Shown: positions 47,543 through 57,427, counted from the first letter of the stretch. The stretch: DNA of 64,000 nucleotides from a bacterium (GCA_016932575.1 JAFGCO010000036.1:39228-103227); one strand, 5' to 3'. Notes: generated by a model not told the origin, from the sequence alone. Program-made: numbers and translations.

Positions 47543-47746
47543 TTACACTCCATACAAATCAGACAAGAACTCCAAATACCCTCGTCGCCTTACCCGGTTT
47601 TTCCACGATGGGTATCCCCGGGGACATACGCTTTCACAGATCCGGCAGAAACCGCAGTCCAAATCTCCCCTGCGGCTCTGAACGTTCGCATTATAGGTTA
47701 AACGGGCCATACCCAGATCGTGTTCCTGTTCAACGTGGTAATCCAC
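47543..47746 (-). pseudogene. Probable C-terminal remnant of an Fe-S aldo/keto reductase
   Basis: An open frame of 67 codons (GTG 47746, or ATG 47710) contains 'DCGFCRICESVCPRG', a C-x2-C-x3-C-type iron-sulfur motif, then 'RRRGYLEFLSDLYG'. This order (Cys cluster, then an 'LR.YL...YG'-like end) is what Fe-S aldo/keto reductases show at their C-terminus. The barrel is missing: an in-frame TGA lies at 47750-47752. It is read as a degraded gene end, but a genuine small ferredoxin-like protein is possible. It lies 60 bases upstream of the DUF362 gene on the same strand. Confidence 0.4.
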
Positions 47747-47952
47747 GGATCAAATGATGAATGATTGAAAGCCCCGTACAATTGTCGAAACACCCGGATT
47801 GATCAGTATCTGTTTTACAGGGATTAGTATTCATTGTTAATGCTCCGCATTGAATCGTCTCTGTTTTACTTCAAATCTGTAAAAGCGAAATTTAAAAAAC
47901 AAACAAAAACAAACGATTCCTGTCAAAAATTGTCATCCTGCAGTCAATGGAG

Positions 47953-47986
47953 AAATCCCGCCTCTCACAGAGGAGAGACGGGATTT
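47953..47986. terminator. Hairpin downstream of gltD
   Basis: AAATCCCG (47953-47960) pairs with CGGGATTT (47979-47986), extended inward by CCTCTC/GAGAG with one bulge. It follows the gltD stop by about 30 bases. The T-run on the minus strand is poor, so it may act as a 3' stabiliser as well as a terminator. Confidence 0.5.
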
Positions 47987-48013
47987 TGGGAGGGAGAGAA
48001 TATTTTCTGGAAG

Positions 48014-49438
48014 TTAATTAGACAGGTATTGATTAATGCCTTCTGCCGCTTTACGTCCCTGATCAATGGCCCGCACAACCAGAGACGCTCCCGTGACAGA
48101 ATCACCGGCGGCAAATACACCTTCGGTTGATGTCATAAACTGATCATTCACTATAATATTTCCCCGTTGATCCAGTTTCAGGTTAAAATCCTTGACAATA
48201 GGGCCATGTTCCACATGCATAAAACCGGCGGCCAGAAGTACAAGATCCGCTTCCAGAGTAAATTCCGAACCGGAGATTTCTTGAAAGGACAATCCGCCCT
48301 GCGCATCGGCTTCAGACCATTCCAGCTTTATACATGCCAGTTTTTCTATCCATCGTTCCCCAATAAATTTTTGTGTTTGTATGCTCCATAACCGTTTGCA
48401 GCCTTCTTCATGCGAGGATGAAGTCCGTATTATCTTCGGCCATGTCGGCCATGGATTTTCTACGGATCTTTGATCCGGAGGCCTTGGCATGAGCTCAATC
48501 TGCGTTACAGAGGCCGCCCCCTGCCGTTTGGCCGTGCCCACGCAGTCCGCTCCTGTATCTCCCCCTCCAATCACAACCACACTCTTCCCCTGTGCATCAA
48601 TGACATCATCCGGAGAAATTTTTTCGTTTGCGAGCACTTGATTTTGCTGTGTCAGATATTCCATTGCAAAAACAATCCCATTGAGTTCTCTTCCCGGAAT
48701 TTTCAGATCTCTGGGGACAGTCGCACCGGCTGTGACCAGAATAGCATTAAAAGACCGTTTCATAAACCTGGGTGAAAGATCGCGTCCCGCATCCACTTCC
48801 GTTTCAAATTCAACACCTTCCGCTTCCATCTGCTGGATCCGGCGGTCCAAAACCCATTTTTCCATCTTGAAATCCGGGATACCATATCGCAGCAAGCCGC
48901 CAATACGGTCGGATTTTTCGAACACAACAGCTTCATATCCTTTCCTGGCTAACTGCTGAGCAGCTGCCAGTCCGGCGGGACCCGAACCGATCACTGCCAC
49001 ACGCTGGTTTCTTCGATCAGGAGCCGATTCCGGATGGATCCATCCCATCTCAAATCCCTTTTCAATGATCTGCCGTTCAATGTGCCGAATGGTCACTGCC
49101 GGCTGATTGATTGATAACGTACAGGCGGCTTCACAAGGTGCCGGACAAATACGTCCGGTAATCTCAGGAAAATTATTGGTGCTGTGAAGCAGATCCAGGG
49201 CTTTTTTCCACTGACCGCGGTAAACCATATCATTCCAGTCAGGAATCCGGTTATTCAGCGGACATCCATAGGTATGACAGCTGGGCACACCGCAATCCAT
49301 GCATCGGTTGGCCTGCCGCTGCAGATCCTCAAGAGAAAGCACCTGCTCTACTTCCCGGTAATCCTTGATCCTCTCCTGAACCGGGCGTTTGGGCGGGTCC
49401 ATGCGATTATATTCTAAAAATCCGGTATGTTTTGCCAC
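48014..49438 (-). CDS. gltD: Glutamate synthase (NADPH) small subunit
   Basis: 474 residues, GTG start with AAGGGA upstream. N-terminal cysteines for two [4Fe-4S] clusters: 'RCMDCGVPSCHTYGCPLNN' and 'CPAPCEAACTL'. FAD-binding motif 'VIGSGPAGLAAAQQLARKG' with 'GGLLRYGIPDFKM', NADPH-binding motif 'VVVIGGGDTGADCVGTAKRQ', and FAD end 'GVFAAGDSVTGASLVVRAI'. It feeds electrons from NADPH to the large subunit. It is downstream of gltB by about 80 bases. Confidence 0.96.
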   Translation of the reverse strand: MAKHTGFLEYNRMDPPKRPVQERIKDYREVEQVLSLEDLQRQANRCMDCGVPSCHTYGCPLNNRIPDWNDMVYRGQWKKALDLLHSTNNFPEITGRICPAPCEAACTLSINQPAVTIRHIERQIIEKGFEMGWIHPESAPDRRNQRVAVIGSGPAGLAAAQQLARKGYEAVVFEKSDRIGGLLRYGIPDFKMEKWVLDRRIQQMEAEGVEFETEVDAGRDLSPRFMKRSFNAILVTAGATVPRDLKIPGRELNGIVFAMEYLTQQNQVLANEKISPDDVIDAQGKSVVVIGGGDTGADCVGTAKRQGAASVTQIELMPRPPDQRSVENPWPTWPKIIRTSSSHEEGCKRLWSIQTQKFIGERWIEKLACIKLEWSEADAQGGLSFQEISGSEFTLEADLVLLAAGFMHVEHGPIVKDFNLKLDQRGNIIVNDQFMTSTEGVFAAGDSVTGASLVVRAIDQGRKAAEGINQYLSN

Positions 49439-49521
49439 GATGATCCCTTGTATTAATTTTCATTATCGACGATTTTTCTCAAAGCAATTTGGGATCAGAA
49501 TTTAAAATTTCCCACATTCCG

Positions 49522-52500
49522 TCAATGATAAACCTCTTCAGTCGCCGACACTGTATCTTTACTTGTATCTTCCTTCAGCCGCATCCGCTCCAGGGCAGAT
49601 TTGTAATCAATGGGCATCACTTTGACAAACAACGGCAGATGTGCTTCCCAATGATCCAGGATTTCTTTGGCCCGCTGACTGTTTGTATATTCATAATGCT
49701 TTGTAATCATTCCCCTCAACCGTTTCACGTCTTCCTTCATCCAGACCGTTTCCAAATCAACCATATCAAGATTGCATTTGGTATCAAAAAGCTCTGTAGG
49801 ATCATACACATAGGCAATACCGCCGCTCATTCCGGCGGCAAAATTCTTGCCCGTACTGCCAAGCACCACGACCACCCCCCCTGTCATATATTCACAGCCA
49901 TGATCCCCAACGCCTTCCACCACTGCGCAGGCACCGCTGTTCCGTACTGCAAACCGTTCCCCGGCAATCCCGTTAACATACAATTCACCTCTGGTCGCGC
50001 CATACAGGACAACATTGCCGACAATAATATTTTCATGGGGCGTAAATGTGGCATCCGACGGCGGTTTCAATATCACCCGGCCACCGGACATGCCTTTACA
50101 TGTATAATCATTGCAGTCTCCCTGTAATTGAAAAGTCACTCCGGGGGCAAGAAACGCCCCAAAACTCTGGCCGGCCGATCCTTTGAATAACAGATGGATG
50201 GTATTATCCGGCAGACCTTTGGCACCGTGCTTTGCCACAATTTCACCGCTTAACCGGCCGCCAACAGTACGATTCACATTCCGGATCTCAAGCTCTAGCG
50301 TTACCGGACTTTTGTTTTTTATGGATTTTGCTGTCTCTTTCTGGATAACAAGCTCTAAGTCGGAAGGAAGCAGAGCCGCCGGCAGACGCCGGCAATGAAG
50401 CGGTGTTTTTTTGAGATCAAAATCAGAATTCAGAATAGACGATAAATCCAGGTTCCTGGCCTTCCAGTGATCCACGGCGGGTTTGAAATCAATCACGTCA
50501 ACCCTTCCCACCATCTCATCGACTGTTTTAAATCCCAGTTCGGCCATCACCTCTCGAAATTCCTCGGCAATAAATCTCAAAAATCGTTCGACATATTCCG
50601 GTTTGCCTGTAAACCGGGATCGCAGGGTTTTATTCTGGGTAGCCACACCTACGGGACAGGTGTTGAGGTGACATTTTCGCATCATCACACAACCCAGTGT
50701 AATCAGGATTGACGTGCCGAATCCGTATTCTTCAGCGCCTAACAAAGCGGCGATTGCCAGATCGCGTCCGGTCTTGAGCTGTCCGTCGACCTGAACGACA
50801 ATCCGGTTTCTGAGGTGATTTCCGATGAGTGACTGCTGCGTCTCAGCCAGCCCCAGCTCCCAGGGGAGACCGCAGTGTTTGATGGCCGTAAGAGGAGAGG
50901 CGCCTGTCCCCCCGTCATGTCCTGAAATCAGCACACTGTCCGCCATGGCCTTGGCCACGCCGGCAGCAATCGTACCAACTCCGACTTCTGAAACAAGTTT
51001 CACGGAAACACGGGCGCCGCTGCTGACTGTTTTTAAATCAAAAATCAGCTGGGCCAGATCTTCAATAGAATAAATATCGTGATGAGGCGGCGGTGAAATG
51101 AGTGTCACTCCCGGCGTTGTATGACGAACCCGGGCAATTTCATCACTGACCTTGTGACCCGGCAATTGACCGCCTTCACCGGGTTTGGCTCCCTGAGCCA
51201 TTTTAATCTGCAATTCATCCGCATTGATCAGATATTCTGTCGTTACACCAAAACGACCGGAAGCAATTTGCTTGATGCTGGAACGTTTGCTGTCCCCATT
51301 CGGTAAAGGTATGTATCGCGCAGGATCTTCTCCGCCCTCTCCGGAATTGCTGCGTGCTCCGATCCGGTTCATACCGATGGCTATGGCTTCATGTGCTTCC
51401 CGGCTGATCGATCCAAAAGACATGGCCGCAGAAACAAATCGTTTTACAATATTTTCAACAGGCTCCACCTGGTCAATGGGAACGGACTTGCGTTTTTTAA
51501 ATTCAAAAAGTCCGCGTAGTGTGGCATAACGTTTGGATTTATCATTCATCATGCCGGTATAAGATTTGAACACCTGATAATCATCGGTCCGGACTGCCTG
51601 CTGCAATTGAAAAATCGCCTGTGTGTCCCACTGATGACGTTCGCCGCCTGTACGAATATGATAGTTACCGCCCACATCCAGCATTTTCTGTGGTTTTCCG
51701 ATTTCAGGATATCCATGCCGATGACGGCACAGGCTTTCTTCTGCGATTGCTTCCAAACCGATGCCTCCGACCCGTGAAGCTGTTCCACAGAAATACTGAT
51801 CCACAACCTGAGAGTCTATGCCCACGCATTCAAAAGTCTGCGCGCCAAAAAAGCTGTGAACTGTAGAAATTCCCATTCTGCTGAATGTCTTCAGCAATCC
51901 CTTTTTAATGGCCGTAATATACCGGTCCATGGCTTCTTCATGTGATATTTGCTCTTCCAGCAAGCCGGCTTCGGCCAGATCGCGAACAGTTTGAAAAGCC
52001 ACGTAGGGACAAACAGCATCCACACCATATCCAATTAACAGTGCAAAATGCATAATCTCACGTGTTTCTCCGGATTCGACAATAATTCCGGCTGAATTCC
52101 GAATGCCTTTTTGAATCATATAGTGATGAAGTCCCGAAGCCGCTAATAAGGCAGGAATCGGCGCCCGATTTTCATCAACATTATGGTCTGTCAATATCAG
52201 AAGATTTGCCCCTTCTTTCACACTCTTTTCCGCTTGTTGGAACAGATGGTCCAACGCCTGTTTCAGAGATGCCGGACCTTGCTGAACAGGAAACAGCATA
52301 TCCAGATCAACCGATTTAAGATTCGAATGATTGGCCTCACGCAAACGCATCATATCACGGATGGTCAGAATGGGATGGGCCAATTTCAAGCCCCGGTACT
52401 GATCCGCTGTTTCTGCTAAAAAATTTTCTTCTCCTCCAAGAAAACTCTCTAATGACATCACCAGTTCTTCCCGGAGAGGATCAATAGGCGGATTGGTGAC

Positions 52501-54105
52501 CTGAGCAAAAAGCTGTTTAAAATAATGAAACACGAGCTGGGGTCGGTTCGAAAAAACGGCCAACGCGGCATCATTGCCCATGGATCCGATGGGTTCCTGC
52601 CCCCGGGATGCCATAGGCGTGATGAGCATTTTTAACTCTTCTTCAGTATATCCAAACACATGCTGTTTACGCAGTAACGCTTCGGCATCCATCCGGGGAA
52701 TGCGGGAAGGCATAAACAATCCCCGCAATTCAATTCGTTTCTCCTTGATCCATCTCCGGTAGGGTTTCTGCCTGGATATCTTTGATTTAATCTCATTGTC
52801 CGGTACAATTCGATGCTGTTCCAAATCGACCAGAAACATTTTTCCGGGCTGCAGCCGACCCCGGCTTCGTATTTGATTTCCTGGTATATCCAGAACACCG
52901 GTCTCCGATGCCATAACAATGAGACCATCTGTCGTAACGGAATAACGTGCCGGTCGTAATCCATTGCGATCTAATGTGGCACCGATATACCGGCCGTCAG
53001 TGAAAACCAGAGCAGCCGGGCCATCCCAGGGTTCCATGATACTTGAATGAAATTCATAAAAGGCACGTTTGTCTTCACTCATGGCAATATTCGGAGAGCA
53101 GGCCTCCGGGATCATCATCATTATGGCATGAGACAATGAACGGCCGGCCATGGTGACCAGTTCCAGAGCATTGTCCAGAATAGCGGAATCACTTCCGTTT
53201 TCAAACAATACGGGCTTGATTTTATGAATATCCCCGCCAAAGAGCGGACTGGCCATAGTCGATTCTCTGGCCCGCATGCGATTAATATTTCCGCGCAAAG
53301 TATTGATTTCACCATTATGTGCAAGCATGCGAAAGGGCTGGGCCAATGGCCAGGTCGGCAGGGTATTTGTGCTGTATCTTTGATGAACCAGCGCAAATGC
53401 ACTGGTAAATCTTTCATTTTTCAGATCCGGATAGTAAAGCGGCAGTTGTGTCCCCGTAAGCAGACCTTTATATACGACGGTTCTTGACGACAGGCTGCAA
53501 ATATAAAATTGACTGGTATCCGGCTCCCTCCATGAACTGATCTCGTTCTCGATGATCCGCCGAATCACATAAAGCTTTCTCTCGAATTGAATAATCGGCA
53601 CACGCCCGAAACTGATAAAAATCTGCTGAACCATGGGTTCATGTTCCAAAGCCAATCGGCCCAGATGGCTGTTGTTGACCGGAACTTCCCGCCAACCAAG
53701 CACATCGCATCCCTCCTGGCTTACAATTTTCTCAACCGCGGCCCGGCACTGGTTCGCTAAATTCTGATCCGACGGTAAAAAAATCATTCCCACACCATAA
53801 GCGCTGAAAGCGGGCAATGTAAACGGGACTTCGTTTCGAAAAAACAGATCAGGAATTTGCAATAGCAACCCGGCACCGTCGCCTGTCGATTTATCGCCTC
53901 CTATGGCGCCACGGTGTTCCAAATTCATTAAAATCCTGATGCCATTTTCTATGATAAAATGTGACGGTCTTGCATCAGTATGCACGACAAATCCCACACC
54001 GCAGCTGTCATGTTCATTTTGAGGATTATACAATCCTTTGGCTGCCGGTATTCCCGCTGCGTTTCGTTGAAAAAATTCCTTTTGATCCATCTTGTTCAAT
54101 TCCAT
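49522..54105 (-). CDS. gltB: Glutamate synthase large subunit
   Basis: 1527 residues from ATG 54105 (GGAAAAG upstream); the frame also permits a GTG at 54159 with no ribosome site. The class II glutaminase nucleophile would be Cys35 ('EHDSCGVGFVV') after removal of a propeptide. The order is glutaminase (to about 430), central domain, FMN-binding synthase domain ('SGHDGGTGASPLTAIKH') with the [3Fe-4S] motif 'CVMMRKCHLNTCPVG', and a C-terminal beta-helix ('GKNFAAGMSGGIAYVYDP'). It makes two glutamates from glutamine and 2-oxoglutarate. With glnN and gltD it forms a GS-GOGAT set. Confidence 0.96.
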   Translation of the reverse strand: MELNKMDQKEFFQRNAAGIPAAKGLYNPQNEHDSCGVGFVVHTDARPSHFIIENGIRILMNLEHRGAIGGDKSTGDGAGLLLQIPDLFFRNEVPFTLPAFSAYGVGMIFLPSDQNLANQCRAAVEKIVSQEGCDVLGWREVPVNNSHLGRLALEHEPMVQQIFISFGRVPIIQFERKLYVIRRIIENEISSWREPDTSQFYICSLSSRTVVYKGLLTGTQLPLYYPDLKNERFTSAFALVHQRYSTNTLPTWPLAQPFRMLAHNGEINTLRGNINRMRARESTMASPLFGGDIHKIKPVLFENGSDSAILDNALELVTMAGRSLSHAIMMMIPEACSPNIAMSEDKRAFYEFHSSIMEPWDGPAALVFTDGRYIGATLDRNGLRPARYSVTTDGLIVMASETGVLDIPGNQIRSRGRLQPGKMFLVDLEQHRIVPDNEIKSKISRQKPYRRWIKEKRIELRGLFMPSRIPRMDAEALLRKQHVFGYTEEELKMLITPMASRGQEPIGSMGNDAALAVFSNRPQLVFHYFKQLFAQVTNPPIDPLREELVMSLESFLGGEENFLAETADQYRGLKLAHPILTIRDMMRLREANHSNLKSVDLDMLFPVQQGPASLKQALDHLFQQAEKSVKEGANLLILTDHNVDENRAPIPALLAASGLHHYMIQKGIRNSAGIIVESGETREIMHFALLIGYGVDAVCPYVAFQTVRDLAEAGLLEEQISHEEAMDRYITAIKKGLLKTFSRMGISTVHSFFGAQTFECVGIDSQVVDQYFCGTASRVGGIGLEAIAEESLCRHRHGYPEIGKPQKMLDVGGNYHIRTGGERHQWDTQAIFQLQQAVRTDDYQVFKSYTGMMNDKSKRYATLRGLFEFKKRKSVPIDQVEPVENIVKRFVSAAMSFGSISREAHEAIAIGMNRIGARSNSGEGGEDPARYIPLPNGDSKRSSIKQIASGRFGVTTEYLINADELQIKMAQGAKPGEGGQLPGHKVSDEIARVRHTTPGVTLISPPPHHDIYSIEDLAQLIFDLKTVSSGARVSVKLVSEVGVGTIAAGVAKAMADSVLISGHDGGTGASPLTAIKHCGLPWELGLAETQQSLIGNHLRNRIVVQVDGQLKTGRDLAIAALLGAEEYGFGTSILITLGCVMMRKCHLNTCPVGVATQNKTLRSRFTGKPEYVERFLRFIAEEFREVMAELGFKTVDEMVGRVDVIDFKPAVDHWKARNLDLSSILNSDFDLKKTPLHCRRLPAALLPSDLELVIQKETAKSIKNKSPVTLELEIRNVNRTVGGRLSGEIVAKHGAKGLPDNTIHLLFKGSAGQSFGAFLAPGVTFQLQGDCNDYTCKGMSGGRVILKPPSDATFTPHENIIVGNVVLYGATRGELYVNGIAGERFAVRNSGACAVVEGVGDHGCEYMTGGVVVVLGSTGKNFAAGMSGGIAYVYDPTELFDTKCNLDMVDLETVWMKEDVKRLRGMITKHYEYTNSQRAKEILDHWEAHLPLFVKVMPIDYKSALERMRLKEDTSKDTVSATEEVYH

Positions 54106-54408
54106 TTCTTTTCCGGGACGCCTCTTATCCTGTGGGAACAAATCTGTCTCAATAGCCACATGTTGTATTCACAAAATCGGAGTACATGCAATTCCTTCAT
54201 GGATTTCATTTCTAACAAGGGTGTTTCTTAGAATAAAAATAATTCATGCTCCATGATGAAAAAGCCTGTTTATCTCAGCTTTTATACGAGGACTTCATGG
54301 TACTTCAGTCAACAGTCAAGATCAACAGGCTTGTTTTAATGATAAAAAAATCATGTTCAGATTCATCCGGCCAAGTCATATATCCGATTCAATAAATAAT
54401 CACAGTCA
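54106..54408. other. Intergenic between glnN and gltB with long inverted repeat
   Basis: About 300 bases. Exact nine-base arms AAGCCTGTT (54262-54270) and AACAGGCTT (54324-54332) are 53 bases apart and could form a stem with a large structured loop. No terminator with T-run and no clear promoter. It may carry the separate promoter of gltB or a 3' structure of glnN. Confidence 0.4.
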
Positions 54409-56610
54409 TTACATAACGAACAACATTTCAGAATACTTGGGAAGCGGCCAGAGTTCATCATCAATCAGCTCTTCCAGAATGTCGGCAGGTTCTCGAATGC
54501 TTTCAATCAAATCAACCACATGATCGGCAAAAAATTTGGCGGCTTTGGGAAGATCGTCCTCAATGGCCAGACCCTCGGCGACTTTGCCCTGCAGCCGGGT
54601 ACAACCATTCTGTAAGTTCTGAATATTCTGGGTAATTCTATCCAGCAGCCCGATCACTGTTTCAGGTACTGATATTTTGGCTGTGCCTGTCAGGCTGTTG
54701 AGTGCATTGATACTATTCGCCAGCTGAGTCTGATAAGTGATTGCCGCCGGTAAAATCTTTGTGTGAACCAATTCACAGAACGTATCAGCTTCGATTTCGA
54801 GTATTTTAACATACTGTTCCAGTTTGGTAATATACCGGGATTCCAGTTCCTCTTCTGAATACACGCCTGTTGAAACCAGCATTTTTCTATTCTTTGGAGC
54901 AATCAAGGCATCCAATGCATAACCGGTTCGTTTCACATTCGGCAGGTGCCGTCTGGCAGCCTCTTTTTCCCAATCGTCACTGTAATTGTTCCCTTCAAAA
55001 CGAACGGCTTCAGTTTCGATAATATACTTTTGAAGTACGGACAGCACTGCCTGGTTCATCGATTCGCCGTTACTTTTTTTCTCCGCAATATCACTGATGA
55101 TTAAATCAATACTTTCTGAGACCGCCGCACTTAGGACCGTATTTGCCATACTTACGGATTCAGAACTTCCAATGGCTCGAAATTCAAATTTCGAACCTGT
55201 AAACGCAAACGGGGATGTCCGGTTACGATCCGTATTGTCCCGCATGATCTTCGGAAGTGCACTGATCCCCAAATCGATCACAAAATCTTTCACTGCTTTG
55301 GACTTGCGCCCTGCTTTGATATCATCGAGAATCGTGCTCAGTTGTTTTCCCAAAAAAACCGACATAACAGCCGGAGGCGCTTCATTGGCTCCCAGGCGAT
55401 GATCGTTGCCTGCAGAAGCAACAGTCGCCCGAAGCAAGTCTCCGTACCGATGAACAGCGCGTAAAACCGATACCAGAAATACGAGAAACTGCAAATTTTC
55501 TTCCGGAGTTTTGCCCGGATCAAGCAGATTATTGCCCTCTGAGTCTTCCATGGACCAATTATTGTGCTTTCCGCTTCCGTTGACACCGGCAAAGGGTTTC
55601 TCATGAAGAAGAAGCGCCAATCCGTAACGGATCGCTGTTTTTTTCAATACTTCCATAATTAACTGATTCCGGTCCGAGCCGACATTGGCTTCACCGTAAA
55701 TCGGTGCAATTTCGTACTGATGAGGTGCCACTTCATTATGCCGGGTTTTCGCAGGCACACCAAGTTTATAAAGCTCGTATTCTGCATCCTGCATAAACGC
55801 CAATGCACGCTGTTTGATGGATCCGAAATAATGATCTTCCATCTGCTGACCCTTGGGTGGTCTGGCCCCGACCAGGGTTCGGCCTGTGATCTGCAAATCC
55901 GGACGTAAAGTAAAAAACAATTGATCGATTAAAAAGTATTCCTGCTCAGTTCCGATCGTGGTGAGCACCCGGCTGGCTTTTTTGTTCCCAAAAAGATGCA
56001 GCACTTTTAATGCAGATGTGCTGATGGCTTCCATGGACCGTAAAAGCGGTGTCTTTTTATCAAGGGCCTCTCCATGGTAGCTGATGAATACTGAGGGAAT
56101 ACATAAAATTCCCCCTTTGGGGCCTTCCATAATAAATGCAGGACTCGAAGGATCCCACATGGTATACCCCCGGGCTTCGAAAGTCGTTCTTCTGCCGCCG
56201 CTGGGAAACGAAGAGGCATCCGGTTCACCCTGGACAAGCTGATTTCCGCGAAAGCGTTCTAACACCATACCGTCATGATCCAACTCCAGAAAGGCATCAT
56301 GCTTTTCGGCCGTTAATCCCGTTTGCGGTTGAAACCAATGGGTAAAATGAGAAGCGCCCTTGCTCAGAGCCCATTCTTTCATGGCATGTGCCACTTCATT
56401 GGCAACACCCATATCCAGCTTGGCTCCGGATTTTATGGTGTCCCGAAGCTTTAAATAAACATCCTTGGGAAGACGCTCACGCATGACCTGGTCGTTAAAC
56501 GTATTACAACCAAATACCTGAGAGGAAGCACCATTCCGTTCCGCCTTGCCTGTATGATTTCGTTCAGCAATTCGTAATAATGCCATTTTTCTGGGATTAA
56601 TGATATTCAC
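54409..56610 (-). CDS. glnN: Glutamine synthetase type III
   Basis: 733 residues, normal for GSIII. Start set at GTG 56610 because GGAAGGAG lies seven bases upstream; the longer frame to 56694 would translate a tRNA gene. Family motifs are 'VFGCNTFNDQVM', 'GTEQEYFLID', 'RHNEVAPHQYEIAPIYGEAN', 'FAGVNGSGKHNNWSM', 'GNDHRLGANEAPPAVMS' and 'NRTSPFAFTGSKFEFRAIGS'. It forms glutamine from glutamate, ammonia and ATP. It is upstream of gltB/gltD on the same strand, with tRNA-Asn 26 bases before the GTG, probably on the same primary transcript. Confidence 0.95.
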   Translation of the reverse strand: MNIINPRKMALLRIAERNHTGKAERNGASSQVFGCNTFNDQVMRERLPKDVYLKLRDTIKSGAKLDMGVANEVAHAMKEWALSKGASHFTHWFQPQTGLTAEKHDAFLELDHDGMVLERFRGNQLVQGEPDASSFPSGGRRTTFEARGYTMWDPSSPAFIMEGPKGGILCIPSVFISYHGEALDKKTPLLRSMEAISTSALKVLHLFGNKKASRVLTTIGTEQEYFLIDQLFFTLRPDLQITGRTLVGARPPKGQQMEDHYFGSIKQRALAFMQDAEYELYKLGVPAKTRHNEVAPHQYEIAPIYGEANVGSDRNQLIMEVLKKTAIRYGLALLLHEKPFAGVNGSGKHNNWSMEDSEGNNLLDPGKTPEENLQFLVFLVSVLRAVHRYGDLLRATVASAGNDHRLGANEAPPAVMSVFLGKQLSTILDDIKAGRKSKAVKDFVIDLGISALPKIMRDNTDRNRTSPFAFTGSKFEFRAIGSSESVSMANTVLSAAVSESIDLIISDIAEKKSNGESMNQAVLSVLQKYIIETEAVRFEGNNYSDDWEKEAARRHLPNVKRTGYALDALIAPKNRKMLVSTGVYSEEELESRYITKLEQYVKILEIEADTFCELVHTKILPAAITYQTQLANSINALNSLTGTAKISVPETVIGLLDRITQNIQNLQNGCTRLQGKVAEGLAIEDDLPKAAKFFADHVVDLIESIREPADILEELIDDELWPLPKYSEMLFVM

Positions 56611-56636
56611 ATTGATTCTCCTTCCGGAATAAAAAG

Positions 56637-56708
56637 CTGGGGCGGTAGGATTTGAACCTACAATCCTCCGGTTAACAGCCGGATGCATTGCCATTATGCT
56701 ACGCCCCA
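56637..56708 (-). tRNA. tRNA-Asn (GTT)
   Basis: 72 bases on the minus strand. The acceptor stem TGGGGCG/CGCCCCA is perfect, the T arm is GTAGG-TTCAAAT-CCTAC, and the anticodon loop CTGTTAA gives GTT. The discriminator base is G, the asparagine identity base. CCA is not encoded. The 3' end is 26 bases from the glnN start. Confidence 0.95.
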
Positions 56709-56734
56709 GTGGCCCGATGAATGATCACCCGATG

Positions 56735-56763
56735 TTATCATCACTAAGCAAATGGAATGCCAA
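56735..56763 (-). promoter_or_regulatory. Possible promoter for tRNA-Asn / glnN
   Basis: Reading the minus strand: TTGGCA (56763-56758), 17 bases, TGATAA (56740-56735), ending 26 bases before the tRNA 5' end. Both boxes deviate from consensus, but spacing and placement fit a tRNA promoter. Confidence 0.45.
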
Positions 56764-57213
56764 AATTGTAATTATTGATTTTTCATCTAGTATAAAAATA
56801 ACTTATCATATTGTCTTTATTATTCTTATGCAGGTAATTCAGACACGAATCAGCAATGATCTGAATGGGGATAAAAAAAAATATTAAAACATATTTGTAA
56901 TTTATAGGCATTTATTTTACATTTTTGTAGTGTTTTATAGAGATTTCCCTGCGCACAATAAAATATCTCTGTTCATCATTCGTCATTCCTTGAAACCATA
57001 CACAATTGTCTGCTTCAGATCTATCCTCCCATACAAATCAGAAAGCCCCTGTGCGATAAATGCATATTTATTGTATTAGATCATTACATTATTGTTGGTT
57101 TTTATTATTTTTATTACATTTTTGTATTATGAACAAATTCTGTTCCTGATCCCTGTCAAATCATAAATAATCCATACTGCCGCTGCCAATCATTCATTTT
57201 TAAAAAATCAGTA
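56764..57213. other. AT-rich intergenic region between divergent tRNA transcripts
   Basis: About 450 bases, very AT-rich, with no open frame or hairpin that stands out. It separates the minus-strand tRNA-Asn/glnN unit from the plus-strand tRNA-Lys unit. Confidence 0.5.
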
Positions 57214-57242
57214 TTGACATTTTATTTTTTTTTTAGTATACT
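57214..57242 (+). promoter_or_regulatory. Sigma70 promoter of the tRNA-Lys pair
   Basis: TTGACA (57214-57219), 17-base T-rich spacer, TATACT (57237-57242). The tRNA begins 14 bases after the -10 box. Confidence 0.85.
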
Positions 57243-57255
57243 GTGAGCCGTTAAT

Positions 57256-57329
57256 GAGGGTGTAGCTCAGTTAGGTAGAGCAACGGCCTTTTAAGCCGTG
57301 GGTCCTGGGTTCGATCCCCAGCACCCTCA
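57256..57329 (+). tRNA. tRNA-Lys (TTT)
   Basis: 74 bases. Acceptor stem GAGGGTG/CACCCTC, anticodon loop CTTTTAA (anticodon TTT), T loop TTCGATC, discriminator A. CCA is not encoded. First of a tandem pair. Confidence 0.95.
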
Positions 57330-57351
57330 CAATAATTTATTTCATTTATTT

Positions 57352-57427
57352 GCGCCTATAGCTCAATTGGCAGAGCATCTGACTCTTAATCAGGAGGTTC
57401 GGGGTTCGATTCCCTGTGGGCGCACCA
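57352..57427 (+). tRNA. tRNA-Lys (CTT)
   Basis: Acceptor stem GCGCCTA/TGGGCGC, anticodon loop CTCTTAA (anticodon CTT), T loop TTCGATT, discriminator A at 57424 and CCA encoded at 57425-57427, unlike the other two tRNAs here. It starts 22 bases after the first tRNA-Lys. Confidence 0.93.

Noticed and set aside
56611-56694. 28-residue N-terminal extension of glutamine synthetase
   Set aside because: It translates the tRNA-Asn gene and its trailer; GTG 56610 has a proper ribosome site.
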